A DNA stretch of 64,000 nucleotides, taken from positions 45,255,578 to 45,319,577 of the forward strand of contig NC_084793.1 in the NCBI RefSeq assembly GCF_963169125.1, read 5' to 3'. This document shows, piece by piece, positions 45,655 through 58,539 of this stretch (position 1 is its first letter; every line of letters begins with the position of its first letter). This DNA comes from Humulus lupulus (Eukaryota; Streptophyta; Magnoliopsida; Rosales; Cannabaceae). A program made the position numbers and the translations under genes. Below the pieces are notes generated by a model that searched no databases, was not told the origin of the DNA, and saw nothing but the letters and a program-made list of their open reading frames with translations.

Positions 45655-47696
45655 TGTAGAGTCCAAGAACTTTACTTAGCTAGTTAGATAATAGTAGTAA
45701 TAGTAATAGCTAGTAGTAATTATAGTATGTTTATTACTGTGGATTTTGGTTCAAGTCGGGACTTAGTTGGAAACTCCTAGCAATAGTTATGGATTTTATA
45801 AGTTTAACCTATAGTTTAAGAATATTATTTATAACATAAGGTTTGATTAATATTGCTAGTTATTAATATGATAATTATTATAACCTAAGGTTTAGATAGA
45901 GCCAATAAGAATATGACACTTGTTATGAGCATGGTTATTCCTATGGTTTAGATAGAGCCAATAGGATTATGACATTTGTCATATGCATGATTATTAAGGA
46001 ATTATTATTCTAATGATAAAATAAGGGAAATATAAGACTTAGTCTTGACCAGAATCTGTTAGGAGCATGACATTTGTCACAATTTTATTTATTTGTGGAT
46101 TAGGTTGTAAATAAATTTTTCGTAACTTTAGGGTACTGTAAATTCCGACCTATTTTTGACCCAGTTATGTTATGAATTTTGAAAAATAGTATTTCTAGAA
46201 AGTTGTAGGTAATTGAATTAGTTTCTAATGGTATAAAGATAATCTAAATCGAAGTCCTACAGCTTCAGATATGTTAATTTTACTGCAAGTGAGTTAGAGT
46301 TACGAGATTTAGGGAGTTAGAAGTTAGGATTCTATTTGTTTTTATTATTTTTGTTTTAAAAATCAAGCTTTGACTCCTTAAACCTCTCTCTGAACAATTT
46401 GACCAAGTGCTAAGCCTTTGGCTGAAGAATATTCAAATATTTTCAATTAAATTCATTATTTTTATTCAAAGCCAAAAAGAATACTTATATTCCTAGAACT
46501 CTATAAATAGGACCTAGCACCAAGCCTTTTCATTCATTCTTCAAGCATTGATCGGAGCCTTTTAGGTGCTAGTGAGACTATAGAGTGATAAACACTTGGG
46601 TTGGGGTTATAAGCTTAATAAACACTTGGGAAGTAAGGTTATAGTGTATTTCAGTTTCGAGGTATAGTTCGGTCATAGAAGCATTCAAGGTATTCCTAAT
46701 TCTAGTTCCTTTCTGTATTGATTCTTATAGTTCTTCTCTACTCAAATCCTAACTCAGTCTTTTCTATTCTTGGTTAGGCATCTAAGTTCTTGAACTTGAG
46801 GTTCTTGTTGGTAAGTATCTTTTCGATGGTGTAGTTCATTCTTTTCATCTCTTTTCCTTAGTATACTCACCTCTCTATTATGGTTTTTAGGAGTGTTCCC
46901 AAGTCCCGATCTTGTCTCACATCCCGGTTTTTGGTAAGGAAAATAGGGTAGATTTGTATGCTTTTATGTTGTTGATATATGTTTATGTTGTAAGTATGAT
47001 ATGTTTTTAGTTGTTGGATTGTTTAGATAACAATCACATAATTTGTTTAGATAACAAGTCCCAGTAGTAGATTCCTTGGGCATATGATTGTTTAGATAAC
47101 GAGCCCCATGAATTTATGTGACATGTTTAGATAACTAGCCCCGTAAATTTATAGGCATAGGATTTCTTAGCTAGCAAGTCCCAAGAAGTATGATGGCCAT
47201 TGTAATAGACGTTGTATTTATATAGTCATATGATTATTGTTTACAGTTTATAGTTTATAGTTTATGTGTATGTATATGTTTCATGCTTGTAGTAGATTTT
47301 CCTTGCTGGGCATTAGGCTCATTCCTTTATGTTTTATATGTGCAGGAAAATAGTTTTGGCGGCGGGAAGGTTCTTGGCAACTTGGGGATGTGTATTGAGG
47401 CAGGATGGAATCGGTGGACTACGCGTACGATTTGAGGATGAAGTTTTTTTTTTAGTCTTTTAGTTATGATTTCTATGTATTATTTTTCCGCACTTAATTT
47501 TGTAACCAATTTATTTAAGTTATGTTTTGTTTTATTTTCAAAACAATGGGATCCCATATCCTAAATGGATTTTTATGTATTTAACCTTTACTTTACAATT
47601 TTTAAATAAAGTTATGGTTATTTCATATGTACGTTTTCTTAAGATTAGTATAGTAGTTATTAATGGTCCAAAGTCTAGAATAGTTGGGTCGTTACA
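45655..47696 (+). mobile_element. Tekay-type solo LTR in the antisense gene of element C
   Basis: 2,042 bp, starts TGTAGAGTCCAAG, ends GGGTCGTTACA, with a perfect duplication ACCAG (45650-45654 and 47697-47701). It belongs to the LTR family of element X: the same start, the same CTATAAATAGGACCTA promoter word (TATA at 46502-46509) and a similar ATGGTCCAAAG end. It is in the opposite orientation to X and a divergent subfamily. No internal region remains. Confidence 0.92.
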
Positions 47697-47701
47697 ACCA
47701 G

Positions 47702-48452
47702 ACTCAAGGTAGGGCCGACAATCCCTTCAAGACCTATGGTCAATAAAAAGAAATAACTATGGTTAGACAAACCTGAGAAGAGGGGTAAAGAAATTTTTTC
47801 TTATATATGCACTCAAGGTAGAAAAAGCTTACTTGATTTGTTGAAACGCATATGTTTAGTGGATACGTTGTTGGTAAAGAAAAAGTCACTCTTCCATGAG
47901 CCCCTATTGGAAATAGAACCCTCCACAGAGGTACCCTGTAAGAGCCACAACTTTCTAGAGATGAAAGAAGCCAGGGGTTGTTGGGTTCGCCCTAAGAGTG
48001 TACAGATGATGGACCTCACTCATAGAGGGCCCCTGAGAGTGAACTTGCTTATATAACATGTACAAACAACTAAGCACAACCCAAGAGTTGGGAGACAATT
48101 GGAGAGGTGCCAGCTCAAAATAGTTTAGTACCTTAACGAAAAAGGGGTGAAGCGGCAAGACCCCTCCAGACTTGATTACTGAGTCACTGAAAGCTACAAG
48201 CCCCTCAGGCGGCTCAGATGCACATTCATTGCAAGATGGAATTATGAAGTTGATGTTCAGTGACAACTGATGGGCCTTCAGCGTGTTGGAAAGCTTAACC
48301 CGGGTAAGAGTAGACACGATGCCCGCATCCTCAGAATCGTCAAGGATCCCCCTCGGCATGTCTGGTACCTGGACAGAGACAACAGGCAGTTTGTGAGCGA
48401 CTGACTTCATCAACCCCCTAGAAGGCCCTCTACATGTCCTATGTATACCCAT
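47702..48452 (-). pseudogene. Antisense gene of element C, 5' exons (Transposase_28-like)
   Basis: From ATG 48452: MPRGILDDSEDAGIVSTLTR, an insert with IIPSCNECASEPPEGLVAFS, then GVLPLHPFFVKVLNYFELAP and LQLSPNSWVVLSCLYMLYKQ, the conserved Transposase_28 block. A frame change near 47960 leads to KLWLLQGTSVEGSISNRGSW and KSDFFFTNN. A GTAAGC donor near 47830 suggests an intron. The solo LTR at 45655-47696 separates this from the 3' exons. Same gene order and strand relation as in A and B. Confidence 0.78.
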
Positions 48453-48855
48453 ATACTACTTGACCCTATGACGTACGGGTGTAAATGGTGTAAGAAAAGG
48501 ACACATGTATATGCGCCTAATGAGCCATGAGAATAAAAAAAAAACCTTAAGAAGCAAGTACATAACAACCTATGGCCCCACCCTCATATAAAAGATAAAA
48601 GAGACATGCATATTGCTAGGGGAGGAAGGTATACCTGGGTGCGTATATGTGAGTCCACAGATGCGCGAGGATAGGCTTTTAGGCATGTGAGGAAGGATCG
48701 AGTGATAAACCAGAGCGAACCTTTAGAAATGGGAGAACACCTTGTACCCCTACAATGCAAACATGGTATGAGGAAGAGTAAGTAAAAAATATATATATAA
48801 AAAAAGGGAGATGAACCTGATGAAAAGAGGCGAAAATTACCTCGAGGATGCCTCT
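48453..48855. other. Element C sequence upstream of the antisense gene (left of element X)
   Basis: No gene is supported. It continues at 62450 on the other side of element X; the duplicated CCTCT (48851-48855 and 62445-62449) joins the halves. Confidence 0.6.
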
Positions 48856-49493
48856 TGTAATGACCCAACTAATTTTAAGACCTTGGACCATTAAAACTAC
48901 TAGACATAGCTACTAATTTAAATAAAGCATACATAAGGAATATTCATAACTTTATTAAAAACTCCGAAGTAAATATTGAAATACATAAATGAGCGGTATG
49001 GGATCCCATTGTTTTAAAATAAAACATAACTTTAAACTAAAGGAAATTGTTTACAAAACTAAATGCGGAAAAATACATAGAAACATAATTTAAAGAGACT
49101 AAAAATAACGTCGTCCTCGAATCATCACGCATTCCATCGAATCCTTTCATCCTTAATACACAAGCCAAGCTACCATGAATCCTTCCACCGCCATAACTAT
49201 TTTCCTGCATATAAAAATAAAGGAGTGAGCCTAATGCCCAGCAAAGAAAATCTACTAGCACATATAAGCATATACATAGAACTATATCATAAACATGTGC
49301 TATAAAACATATATTCTATAAACTACAATGGCCATCATACCTCTTGGGGCTTGTTAACTAAGCAAGTCATATGCCCATAGATTTATGGGGCTTGCTATCC
49401 AAGCAAGTCATATGCCCATAAATTATTGGGGCTTGCTAGCTAGACAAGTCATATGCCCAAGGACTATATACTATACATAACATAACATAACAT

Positions 49494-51387
49494 TGTTAGG
49501 AGTGTGTCCTAAAAGCATGTAAAGACATTTGTTTTTCTATGAATAAATAAATACAATGGTTTATTATTATTGTCATATTTAGATTTTTAAATTATTGTTT
49601 GAATAATTTTGTAAATATCAGAAAAATTCCATATTCATTATTGAGGATGTGATCTTGTATTAGTACGAGAGAATTAAGATCACATGAATGAATAAAAATA
49701 GTCAACAACAACAAATTAAAGTTATGAAATTCTTTAATTGGAGTTGTAAGTACGGTTTACTGAGTATCATAATGATACAAATAATCTAGATTCGGATTAT
49801 TGATGTGGAAAGACATCTCGGTAAAGGTGCTTTATATAATATTATTATATATGACATGACCGATATGAATTAAAGTCTTTATCCAAAAACCATTTAATAA
49901 TAAAGACTTGTAATTCATATCATAACTGATGATCATTTATAGATAAACCTAAATCTTGAGTGTTCATGAACTCTTGTTCATGTTTATTAAATCTTTTGAT
50001 TCATTCGTTAAGGTCTCTTCAAAGAATGAGGCTAATTACTTTTGTTTTGGAGATTTAATATCATGGATGGCTGGGAACATGTATCAACAATACAGAATCT
50101 AATCTTTCATAACAGATCGTATATTAGTTCCCTTAAGGGTTAATTCTGGAACTGAATAATTTTGAGCTCAAATCTATAATTAGATTATAGATTAATTATT
50201 CACTAGTGAATTAATGGTACTTAAGGAATAAGAAGTAAATTAGAAAGGTAAAATGGTAATTCTTCCATTCTAATTTATGAACTAATTAATTAGAAGGTTG
50301 AACTATTGTAAGATGGTTATATCAATGGATGACTTAAGAAATTTTTTTCTGTAAAAGTATATCTATAACATAAAGAGTGCAATTATGAATTTATAGTGGA
50401 GTAATATCAGAATTAATAAATTAACTATTATAATTAAAGAGTTTAATTATTTAGTTTCAATTTATTGGAGCTTAATGTTATAGGTCCATGGTCCCCGAAA
50501 TGGCTCAAACAAACACTGACAAAGGTAAATACAAAAATGGGCAAAAAGGACTTATGTGATAAGTAAAATATTTATCTATGTATCAAACATAATTATTGCT
50601 TTATTATGTGTAATTAATTAATTATTTGATTTAACAAAAATATAATTAATTTTGAATTAATTTATTTTTGGGATTTTTGGTATTTAAATAATAATAAAAA
50701 TTGGGAAAAATCACATGCCATCATAGGCATGTGGTACACGTGTGGCATAGTGCACATGCACTGTGCTACACACATAAGAGAGTGTGCTCAGTCTCTTAAT
50801 TCCACAATTTTAGTTATTTAAATATTAAATAAATAATGAGATATTTTAATATGATTAAAATATTATTATTTAAACAAAAATCTGATAACTGATCAGTTAT
50901 TTTGAATTTGTTTAAAATAACAAATATTTTAATATATTGGATATATTAAATATAGGATATCAGTTTACAGAACGTAATTTTTTTCAGGGATAGAAAAATA
51001 TCTAGAAATCTCTCTCAGAGAAAGAGAACAGTGACATAAACAAAAGTCATTGTTCTTCACAAAACCTAGGTCCAAAACTTTATCAGATCTCATGTGTTGA
51101 GAACATCTGATAAATAGTTTATTGCCTATTATTTGTATAGCGAGCCCACACTCGTTCTTTGTGTGCCTGAGAACATTTTGGAAGATCTTGGTGTGAGATC
51201 TCGAGGATTTAGTCATACGAAAAGATAGCAACAAGGAAGGACCTGAGGTAATTTTACTGTTCATGTCCTTGATTCAATATATATATGCATGTGAAGAAGT
51301 AGATCTAGAAATCTTATGGGATTAATCTAACAATTTGATTGTTGTTCCGCTGCGTATAATCTCTGATTTGATCAATAAAAACCAACA
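49494..51387 (+). mobile_element. Copia-type (Angela-like) solo LTR in the 3' LTR of element X
   Basis: 1,894 bp, starts TGTTAGGAGTGTGTCCTAAA, ends AAACCAACA, with duplication AACAT (49489-49493 and 51388-51392) in an ATAACATAACAT-rich target. The 5' LTR of X has the uninterrupted sequence. It shares a block around GGTCCATGGTCCCCG with the solo LTR at 1189-3027. No coding content. Confidence 0.88.
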
Positions 51388-52583
51388 AACATAACATAAC
51401 ATAATCATAACATATCATATAAACATATAAAATTCTATCCTATTTTCCTTACCAACACTGGGATATTTGAGAATAAGAACGGGATTTGAAACACTCCTAA
51501 AACCAACAATAAGAATGTGAGTATTTCTAAAGAAATAGATGATAGAGAAATGAACTAAACCACCATGAAGAAACTTACTGAAAAGAAACCTTAAGTTCAA
51601 AGAACTTAAATACCTAACCAAGAATTGAAAACATCGAGTTAGGATTTGAATAAAGAAAACTAAAGGAAACTAAAGAACAATACAAAAATGAACTTAAGAT
51701 TAGGAATACCTTTGAATGTACTAGAACCGATCTACACCACGATATTGAAAACACACTCTATAACTCACTTCCCAGGTGTTTATCACTCTATAGTAACCCT
51801 AGCAGCTTAAAGGCTCTTAACACAGCTTAAAGAATGAGAGAAATGGCTGGGTACTAGGTCATATTTATAGAGTTCAAGGAGTGAATCTACCTCCTTTTAA
51901 CTTGAATAAAATAATGAATATTAATTGAAAAATATTTGAATATTCGTTCAATAGGTGCTGAAGACTCGGTTAAAACGTTCAGAGGCTAGTCAAGAGGTTA
52001 AGGAATGAATCAAGCTCGGTTTCTACAACATTTGAAAAAGTGGTCCAAGGGTCGATATATCGCCCACCCTAGGCGATATATCGCCTGGCCCTATGTCCTG
52101 AGTGTTCATGGTTTCGATTGTACGAAGTTGGCGTGTTTTTCGTATCTCCCGTGTGGCAATATATCACCCCTATAGCTTTGATATATCGGCATGCGTTGAT
52201 ATATTAGACACGTAATTGCACTTTATCAACTTAATTTGAATTGATCAATCAGGTTTGGTTGAGTAATACGAGATTCCAGCAAGTTTTGGAAGGGTCTAGA
52301 GCTTCTAGAAACTTCTATTTTTGAATTATCCACTTAAAATGCTTAAATCCTCAAATAAATAAGATAGTGACAAGTGTCATGCTCTTATTAATTCTATCTA
52401 AACCTTATAATATAATAATTGACATCTTTATAATTAGCTATATTAATCAAACGTTTTGTTATAATTAATATTCTTAAACTGTAGGTTAAACTTATAAAAT
52501 CTATAAGTGTTGCTATGAGTGTTCAACTAAGTCTCGGTTTGAACCAAAATCCACAGTAACTATCATACTATAACTACTTCTAG

Positions 52584-52694
<111 letters not shown>

Positions 52695-52728
52695 TCTAAC
52701 TAGCTAAGTAAAGTTCTGGGACTCTACA

Positions 52729-52741
52729 ATTCTCCCCCACT
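52729..52741 (-). promoter_or_regulatory. Polypurine tract of element X
   Basis: On the minus strand AGTGGGGGAGAAT stands directly before the 3' LTR start. Confidence 0.82.
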
Positions 52742-52759
52742 AAAAAGAATTTCACCCTC

Positions 52760-54060
52760 AAAATTTACTTACCAAACTATTTCGGATACTGAGCTAACAT
52801 GTTCTTCTCCAACTCCCATGTTGCCTCCCGTTAAGAACTATTACTCCATAGGACTTTGACTATCAGAAAACTCTTGGACCGTAACTGCTTCATCCCTCTA
52901 TCTAAGATGCTAACCAGTCGTTCCTCGTAACTTAAGTCTTTCTGGAGTGCTATTGTATCATACTTGAGGACGTGAGATGGGTCTGACACATACTTTCATA
53001 GAATTGAGATGTGGAACACATTGTGACTATCTGCTAATGCTGGCGGTAGGGCTAATCTATATGCAACTGCTCCCACTTTGTCCAATATCTCAAAAGGACC
53101 TATAAACCGGGGACTAAGCTTGTCTTTCTTCCTAAACCGCTTCACACCTTTCATAGGAGATATCCTTAGGAAGACTTGATCTCCGACCTTGAATTCCACA
53201 TCACGTCGCTTGGCATCCGCATAACTTTTCTGACGGCTTTGAGCAGCGAGCATGCGTTTTCTAATCAGCGCTACTGCTTCCTGAGCTTTTCTAACAGCTT
53301 CGGGACCAAGAAGTTTCCTTTCTCCTACCTCGTCCCAATGTAATAGCGATCGACACCTTCTTCCATAAAGTAGCTCGTAAGGTGCCATCCCGATCGTTGA
53401 CTGGTAGCTATTGTTGTAGGAGAATTCTATCAGCAACAAATACTTACTCCATGATCCTCCAAAATCAAGTACACAAGCGCGCAACATATCTTCTAAAATC
53501 TGTACGGTATGCTCGGACTGACCGTCTGTTTGAGGATGAAATGTCGTACTAAGACTTAACTTGGTACCCATGGCTTGTTGCAAACTTCCCCAAAATCTCG
53601 ATGTAAATACCGATCGTCTATCGGATACTATTGTCTTAGGGATTCCATGCAGTCGTACTATTTCTTGGACATAAATGTCTGCGTATTGATCTGCTGTATA
53701 TGAAGTCTTAACAGGCAGGAAACGAGCTGACTTGGTTAGTCTATCTATTACTACCCAAGCCGAATCATGCTGCTTACTTGTTCGTGGCAAACTCGTCACG
53801 AAATCCATGGCTATATCATCCTATTTCCATTTTGGAATGCTAAGCGATTGCAATAAGCCTGCACGTCGTTGATGTTCTGCTTTTACTTGCTGGCATACTA
53901 AACATTTAGACACAAATTCCACTATATCCTTCTTCATTCCTGACCACCAATATATTGCCTTAATGTCGTGAGTCATCTTGGTCGATCCTGGGTGAACTAA
54001 GTATGGGGTATTGTACGCTTCTTCTTAGATCCTTATCTTAACCCCTTTATCATTCGGCAC
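52760..54060 (-). pseudogene. Element X integrase with C-terminal chromodomain
   Basis: From 54060: MKKDIVEFVSKCLVCQQVK (zinc-binding part), a stop before DDIAMDFVTSLPR, VVIDRLTKSARFLPV (first Asp), TIVSDRRSVFTSRF (second Asp) and FHPQTDGQSEHTVQILEDML (Glu). A long open stretch, 53808-52996, covers the core and C-terminal part with RRDVEFKVGDQVFLRISP and GPFEILDKVGAVAYRLALPP. The chromodomain-like end, YEERLVSILDRGMKQLRS then LIVKVLWSNSS and REATWELEKNM, is interrupted by one stop and ends beside the polypurine tract. Confidence 0.9.
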
Positions 54061-54177
54061 GCATACCCGATCCTTATATCTCAATAACCCATGACCTGAT
54101 ATCGAGAAATATGTGGCCTTACCTTCTCTAACTGCATCCATATGTGCTACTAATGTGTCATCATGCCCTTGTCCAAT

Positions 54178-55716
54178 CTATATTTCTTCTAACAGACTTG
54201 ACTGGATAGACAAGTTAGCCAGCTTACCGATGACTACTTCTATACTGCCACTGATCAGCTCCTGCTGTAGTCGCTTTTCTATTCCAGCTAATGCTGCTAG
54301 ACTTCCATAACTTTTCCTACTTAGCGCATCAGCAACTACGTTTGCCTTACCCGGGTGGTATAGGATTTCGCAGTCATAATCCTTCACTAGTTCTAACCAC
54401 CTGCGCTGCCTCATGCTAAGCTCCTTCTAAGTGAAGAAATGCTTTAAGCTTTTGTGGTCCGTATAAATCTCGCACCGTTCTCCATAAAGATAGTGGCGCC
54501 AAATTTTTAACGCAAAGACCACCGCTGCCAACTCCATATCATGTGTTGGATAGTGTTGCTCGTATTCCTTCAGCTGCCTTGAGGCGTAGGCTATCACCTT
54601 GTCGTTCTGCATCAGCACACAACCCAACCCTTGCTTCGACGCATCACAGTAGACTACAAACTTGTCGTTGGGTGTCGGTACACAAAGTACTGGTGCTGAG
54701 CACAACTTATCTTTAAGCAACTGGAAGCTCTCTTCACACTAATCCTTCCAGTTGAACCTTTGTTGCTTTCGGGTCAAGTTTGTGAGCGGAGTGGCTATCT
54801 TAGAAAAGCCTTCTACGAACCTCCGATAATAACCTGCTAATCCCATAAAGCTTCTTACCTCTGATGCGTTCTTTGGTCTAGGCCAATGCTTCACAACCTC
54901 TACCTTAGATGGGTCTACTGCAACTCCGTCCTTGGATACAATGTGCCCGAGGAATGCTACTTGCGAAAGCCAAAATTCGCACTTCTTGAAGTTAGCGTAA
55001 AGTTGATGCTCCTTCAGTTGTAACAAAATCAACCTTAAATGTTCCTCGTGCTCGACTTCGTCTTTTGAGTACACCAAGATATCGTCGATGAACACTACGA
55101 CGAATTTATCCAAGTAGTCTTTAAAGACCATATTCATTAAATCCATAAACGTGGCTGGAGAGTTGGTAAGACCGAAAGACATAACTAGAAACCCGTAATG
55201 CCTATAACAAGTTCTAAAAGATGTCTTAGGAATATCCTCTTCCCATACCTTGAGCTGGTGGTACCCGGACCGTAAATTAATCTTTGAAAACACGATCGCA
55301 CCTCGGAGTTGGTCAAACAAGTCGTCAATTCGAGGTAGCAGGTACTTATTCTTAATCGTCACCTTATTCAGCTCGCGGTAATCTATGCACATCCGCATGC
55401 TTCCGTCCTTTTTCTTCACAAATAGAACAGATGCTCCCCATGGAAAATGGCTCGATCTAATGAAACCCAAGTCTAAGAGTTCTTGTAGCTGCATCTTTAA
55501 CTCCTTGAATTCGGTAGGTGCCATCCGGTATGGTGCCTTGGAGATAGGCTCGGTGCCCGGTACTAGTTCGATTATGAAGTTAATTTCCCGAGTCGGCGGC
55601 AACCCTGGTAAGTCGTCAAGAAATACTTCTGGAAATTCCTTTACGATGTGAACGTTTCCAACCTTTAATGGTGTTTCCTTTACCACATCTGTGACGCTGA
55701 TTAAAATTCTTGACAT
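54178..55716 (-). pseudogene. Element X reverse transcriptase and RNase H
   Basis: RT runs 55716-54739, with [20 protein letters not shown]. Motif A is [12 protein letters not shown]: the catalytic Asp is Asn. FIDDILVYS keeps the paired Asp. The RT connection has [21 protein letters not shown] stop follows, then RNase [19 protein letters not shown] (Asp), [20 protein letters not shown] (Glu) and [11 protein letters not shown] (Asp). A TAG, probably from CAG, follows FFT. The tether with [17 protein letters not shown] ends near 54178. Over 300 codons of RT are open, but the motif A change alone should abolish activity. Confidence 0.92.
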
Positions 55717-56130
55717 CCTTTTTCTATCATCCTACGAGCTTTGAGAGATGAAATAAGTGGTGTGCATAACCCTGAAACTTTTCCCATAAAGTATAGTCTC
55801 TGACCGTCAGGAGTCTCGAACATTACTTGCTTACGTCTGCAGTCGATGGTTGCACCATGCCTTGCTAGCCAGTCTATTCCCAATATTACATCGAATTCTT
55901 TGATCTCCAGTTCTATCAGGTCTCCTTCTAATTCTATGTCCTCAATTTTGATCGGTACGCCTTGTACTATCCGTGATGATAGGACTATTTCACCCGAAGG
56001 CAATTCTGTTACAAACCTAGTTCTAAATCTTTCACACGGTTTGTCTAATTTTTCTATCATTTCTAACGAGATATACAAGTGAGTGGCTCCCAAATCAAAT
56101 AATACAGAACATACATTATTGAGGATAAAA
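55701..56130 (-). pseudogene. Element X aspartic protease
   Basis: Reads FDLGATHLYISLEM, so the active site is DLG where the family has DSG or DTG; the change fits TCG to TTG. Then VTELPSGEIVLSSRIVQGVP and the well-kept IKEFDVILGIDWLARHGATI with DCRRKQVMF. It overlaps the next reading frame near 55710, where RT starts. Loss of the active-site Ser/Thr should inactivate it. Confidence 0.87.
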
Positions 56131-57386
56131 ACCTAACCTGTAACCACTTTATTGCTAGCATCATCTTCTCCTTGGGTTAAGGCAAATACCCTGGCAGGAA
56201 CCATCTTGTTGTCCCTTTTCTCCTCTGTCTTGAGTTGGGGACATTCTCTCTTCTGATGTCCTTCCTAACCATAGTTGTAGCATCCTTTGGTGTTTGCACG
56301 ACATTCACCAGGATGTTTCTTTTAGCACTTGGCACATTGCGGGTATTCTACATAACCCGGCCTAATAGCTCCATTGTTCGGTCGTACCCTTTTATCGTTG
56401 TCGGACTGCTTGTTGTCAAGATGCCGTCTCTTCTGACCATTACTATTGTTGCTAGACTGATTGTTGTTGTGGTTGTTTCGACCATTTTGAGGTTGACTTT
56501 TCTGTTTAGGCTCAGGCTTACTGGCCTCCTCCTTACTAACATTCTCCTGAAGCCTTTCTACTTCTATTGCCGTTTCAAGAACATCGACATAGGTAGTATT
56601 TCCCGAGTTTTATAGCTTAACCCCTAGCTCAATCTTTGGTTGAAGTCCTCTAACAAACTTGGTCACCCTCAGAAAGTCAGTTGGAACAATTTATGGTGCA
56701 AACTTGGCTAATCGGTCGAACTGCCGAGCATATTCTGCTACTGATAAGTTCCCTTGCTTCAGACCAGCGAACTCCTCAACCCTTGAAGCGATGACTACCA
56801 AATTATAGTACTTTTTGTGGAACAGCCCCACAAATCCGGTCCAAGTCATGGTGGTGACATCGTGAGTCTGCTAAACTAAGTCCCACCATATTCTAGCATC
56901 TTTCTTAAGCAGAGACGAAACGTAGGATATGTGGTCCGCGGTTCCGAGATTCATGTGCCCTAAGATTGGCCCCACATTTCTGAGCCATTCTTCCGCCTCG
57001 AAGGGGTCTGTTGTCCCTTCAAAGTTCGAAGCGTGTTGCTTACGAAACCGCTCATAAATTGGCTCCATGTGCTAAGCTGGGTATGGCACATAGTTCGCCA
57101 TTGGCCATCCCCCATATGGACCAACTTGTTGGGGTGCTGGAGCCATTTGCTGAGGCTGTTATCATGGCGGAGGCTGAGTTTGATTCTATTGTCTCTGTTG
57201 CTGCAATAATTCCTCAACTTGATGTCATAGTCTTGCAATTTCTGTAGTGTTGTCAACCAGCGGCGGCGGTGCATTTCGATTGGCAGTAGCACGCACTCCC
57301 CTTTTGGGAACTCGAGGGGCTTCATTGCTCTCAGGGGCGGCATTGGAGGCATTAGCATTGGTGCGAGCAGACCTTCTGAGCGACAT
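56131..57386 (-). pseudogene. Element X gag
   Basis: From ATG 57386: MSLRRSARTNANASNAAPES, basic and disordered. After a frame change comes the core, PIYERFRKQHASNFEGTTDP, FEAEEWLRNVGPILGHM and LLKKDARIWWDLV; a stop follows. The zinc-knuckle region near 56345-56230 shows CAKC, stop, KKHPGEC, and CYNYG, stop, EGHQKREC; the second stop fits TGG to TAG. Two knuckles in tandem equal the gag of element Y. Broken in at least four places. Confidence 0.85.
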
Positions 57387-57920
57387 CTTCAGCAGAGCTC
57401 TAACAGTTGAGAAAAACATGTTAGAACTTGCCCTAATAGGCTCTAAGGTAAAAACTTAATCTAAGCAAACATAACTCGGACCTATTTATTATGATTTCTT
57501 ATGAAAAGAATTATATAAGCTTTCTTTTAATCAGGGTGTGTTTCTATACTTAGAAAAATAAGCCATCTTTATTATTTTCTAAGTGTGTTTCTAATCATCA
57601 TATATGACTAAATTCTCAGGCTCGAAACTCGTCGTTGTTCCAAAGTTAACCATATTGAGGGAGGGCTGGGATCAATAAAATCGTTCCCACTACTATGGCC
57701 CCCTAACTCTCAATATGGAACTCGGTCCATTGATTTGTATCCACCCTCACCGAACTTGGTCATTATTTATTAAATCTATTATTTATTATGATTGCAAAAG
57801 AAAATCAAACTCATACATGTCATCAAAATAACAATGATATTTATTTGGAAAAACAGTTTTCACTAAATACAATCATAAAAGCGAAAATAATAAATAAAAT
57901 AAATAAAGAAACTAATCTAT
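57387..57920. other. Noncoding leader of element X between extra ORF and gag
   Basis: A-rich and T-rich leader without ORF of note. The plus strand has a GGGAGGGCTGGGATC stretch near 57660. Nothing else can be supported. Confidence 0.6.
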
Positions 57921-57921
57921 T

Positions 57922-58389
57922 CTAAAAATCGAGATCTTCTACATCTGATCCTTCATCTAACATATCATCGTCTATCTCTTCATAGTCTTCATTATCTTGA
58001 GCCTCAAAATGCCCTCAAGGAAGATTCGTAAAGATTCTATGTTTTTGCTCGCTTGTGAATTGGAATTCCATTTTAGAAGTGAACCTAAGTATGAGAAAAT
58101 AATACCTCATAGCTACTAGTAATTCATCTTCATCATCTATAGTCTCCCATTTATCTTCTAAGGCTGCAATTACAGTAGGATAATCTTTAAAAAGTCTAAT
58201 CACTAAAACATATTGCTCTGTCGCTCTCATCATGATTTGCTTAGTTGCTTGGAGGTGACCTATCTCCCTGTGGAATAAGAGTAGTCTCCGAGTGATTCTT
58301 TCTAGCACTCCTATGGTATTTCTTGGTTCTCTAATTCTTTTCAAGGCCTTAATGGCTCGGATATCCTCATAAGTTAATGCTCCATTCAT
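57922..58389 (-). CDS. Extra ORF in the 5' leader of element X, unknown function
   Basis: An ORF of 156 codons from ATG 58389 to TAG 57922, with one in-frame TGA at 58015-58017. The protein starts MNGALTYEDIRAIKALKRIR and has LERITRRLLLFHREIGHLQA, TEQYVLVIRLFKDYPTVIAA and DDEDELLVAMRYYFLILRFT. It is predicted to be mostly helical and amphipathic, with an acidic tail (NEDYEEIDDDMLDEG and SDVEDLDF). I recognise no family. It lies between the primer site and gag, where this lineage normally has only a leader. A GTAAGT...TTTTCAG intron (58461-58396) ends six bases before the ATG and, if removed, keeps an open frame back to the primer site. Confidence 0.6.
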
Positions 58390-58395
58390 TCTTAA

Positions 58396-58461
58396 CTGAA
58401 AACATAAGGCTAAAACGTTAACTATACATATAAACATAATAACTATAACATAAATACTTAC
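58396..58461 (-). other. Candidate 66-bp leader intron of element X
   Basis: On the minus strand the donor is GTAAGTATTT at 58461 and the acceptor TATGTTTTCAG at 58396. It is AT-rich, as plant introns are. Joining the flanks puts the upstream leader in phase with the extra ORF. Splicing is inferred. Confidence 0.45.
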
Positions 58462-58526
58462 ATTGGCGGTTAGATTCGGAGCTTGGGCGTGTGTATCAAG
58501 GAGAACTTCATGCGAATGAACTATTT

Positions 58527-58539
58527 CTCTGATACCAAC
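58527..58539 (-). promoter_or_regulatory. Primer binding site of element X (tRNA-iMet)
   Basis: On the minus strand GTTGGTATCAGAG follows the 5' LTR directly; TGGTATCAGAG matches initiator tRNA-Met. Confidence 0.88.

Noticed and set aside
47838..48056. Plus-strand ORF near 47838
   Set aside because: Opposite the antisense gene of C, whose Transposase_28 block is clear on the minus strand.
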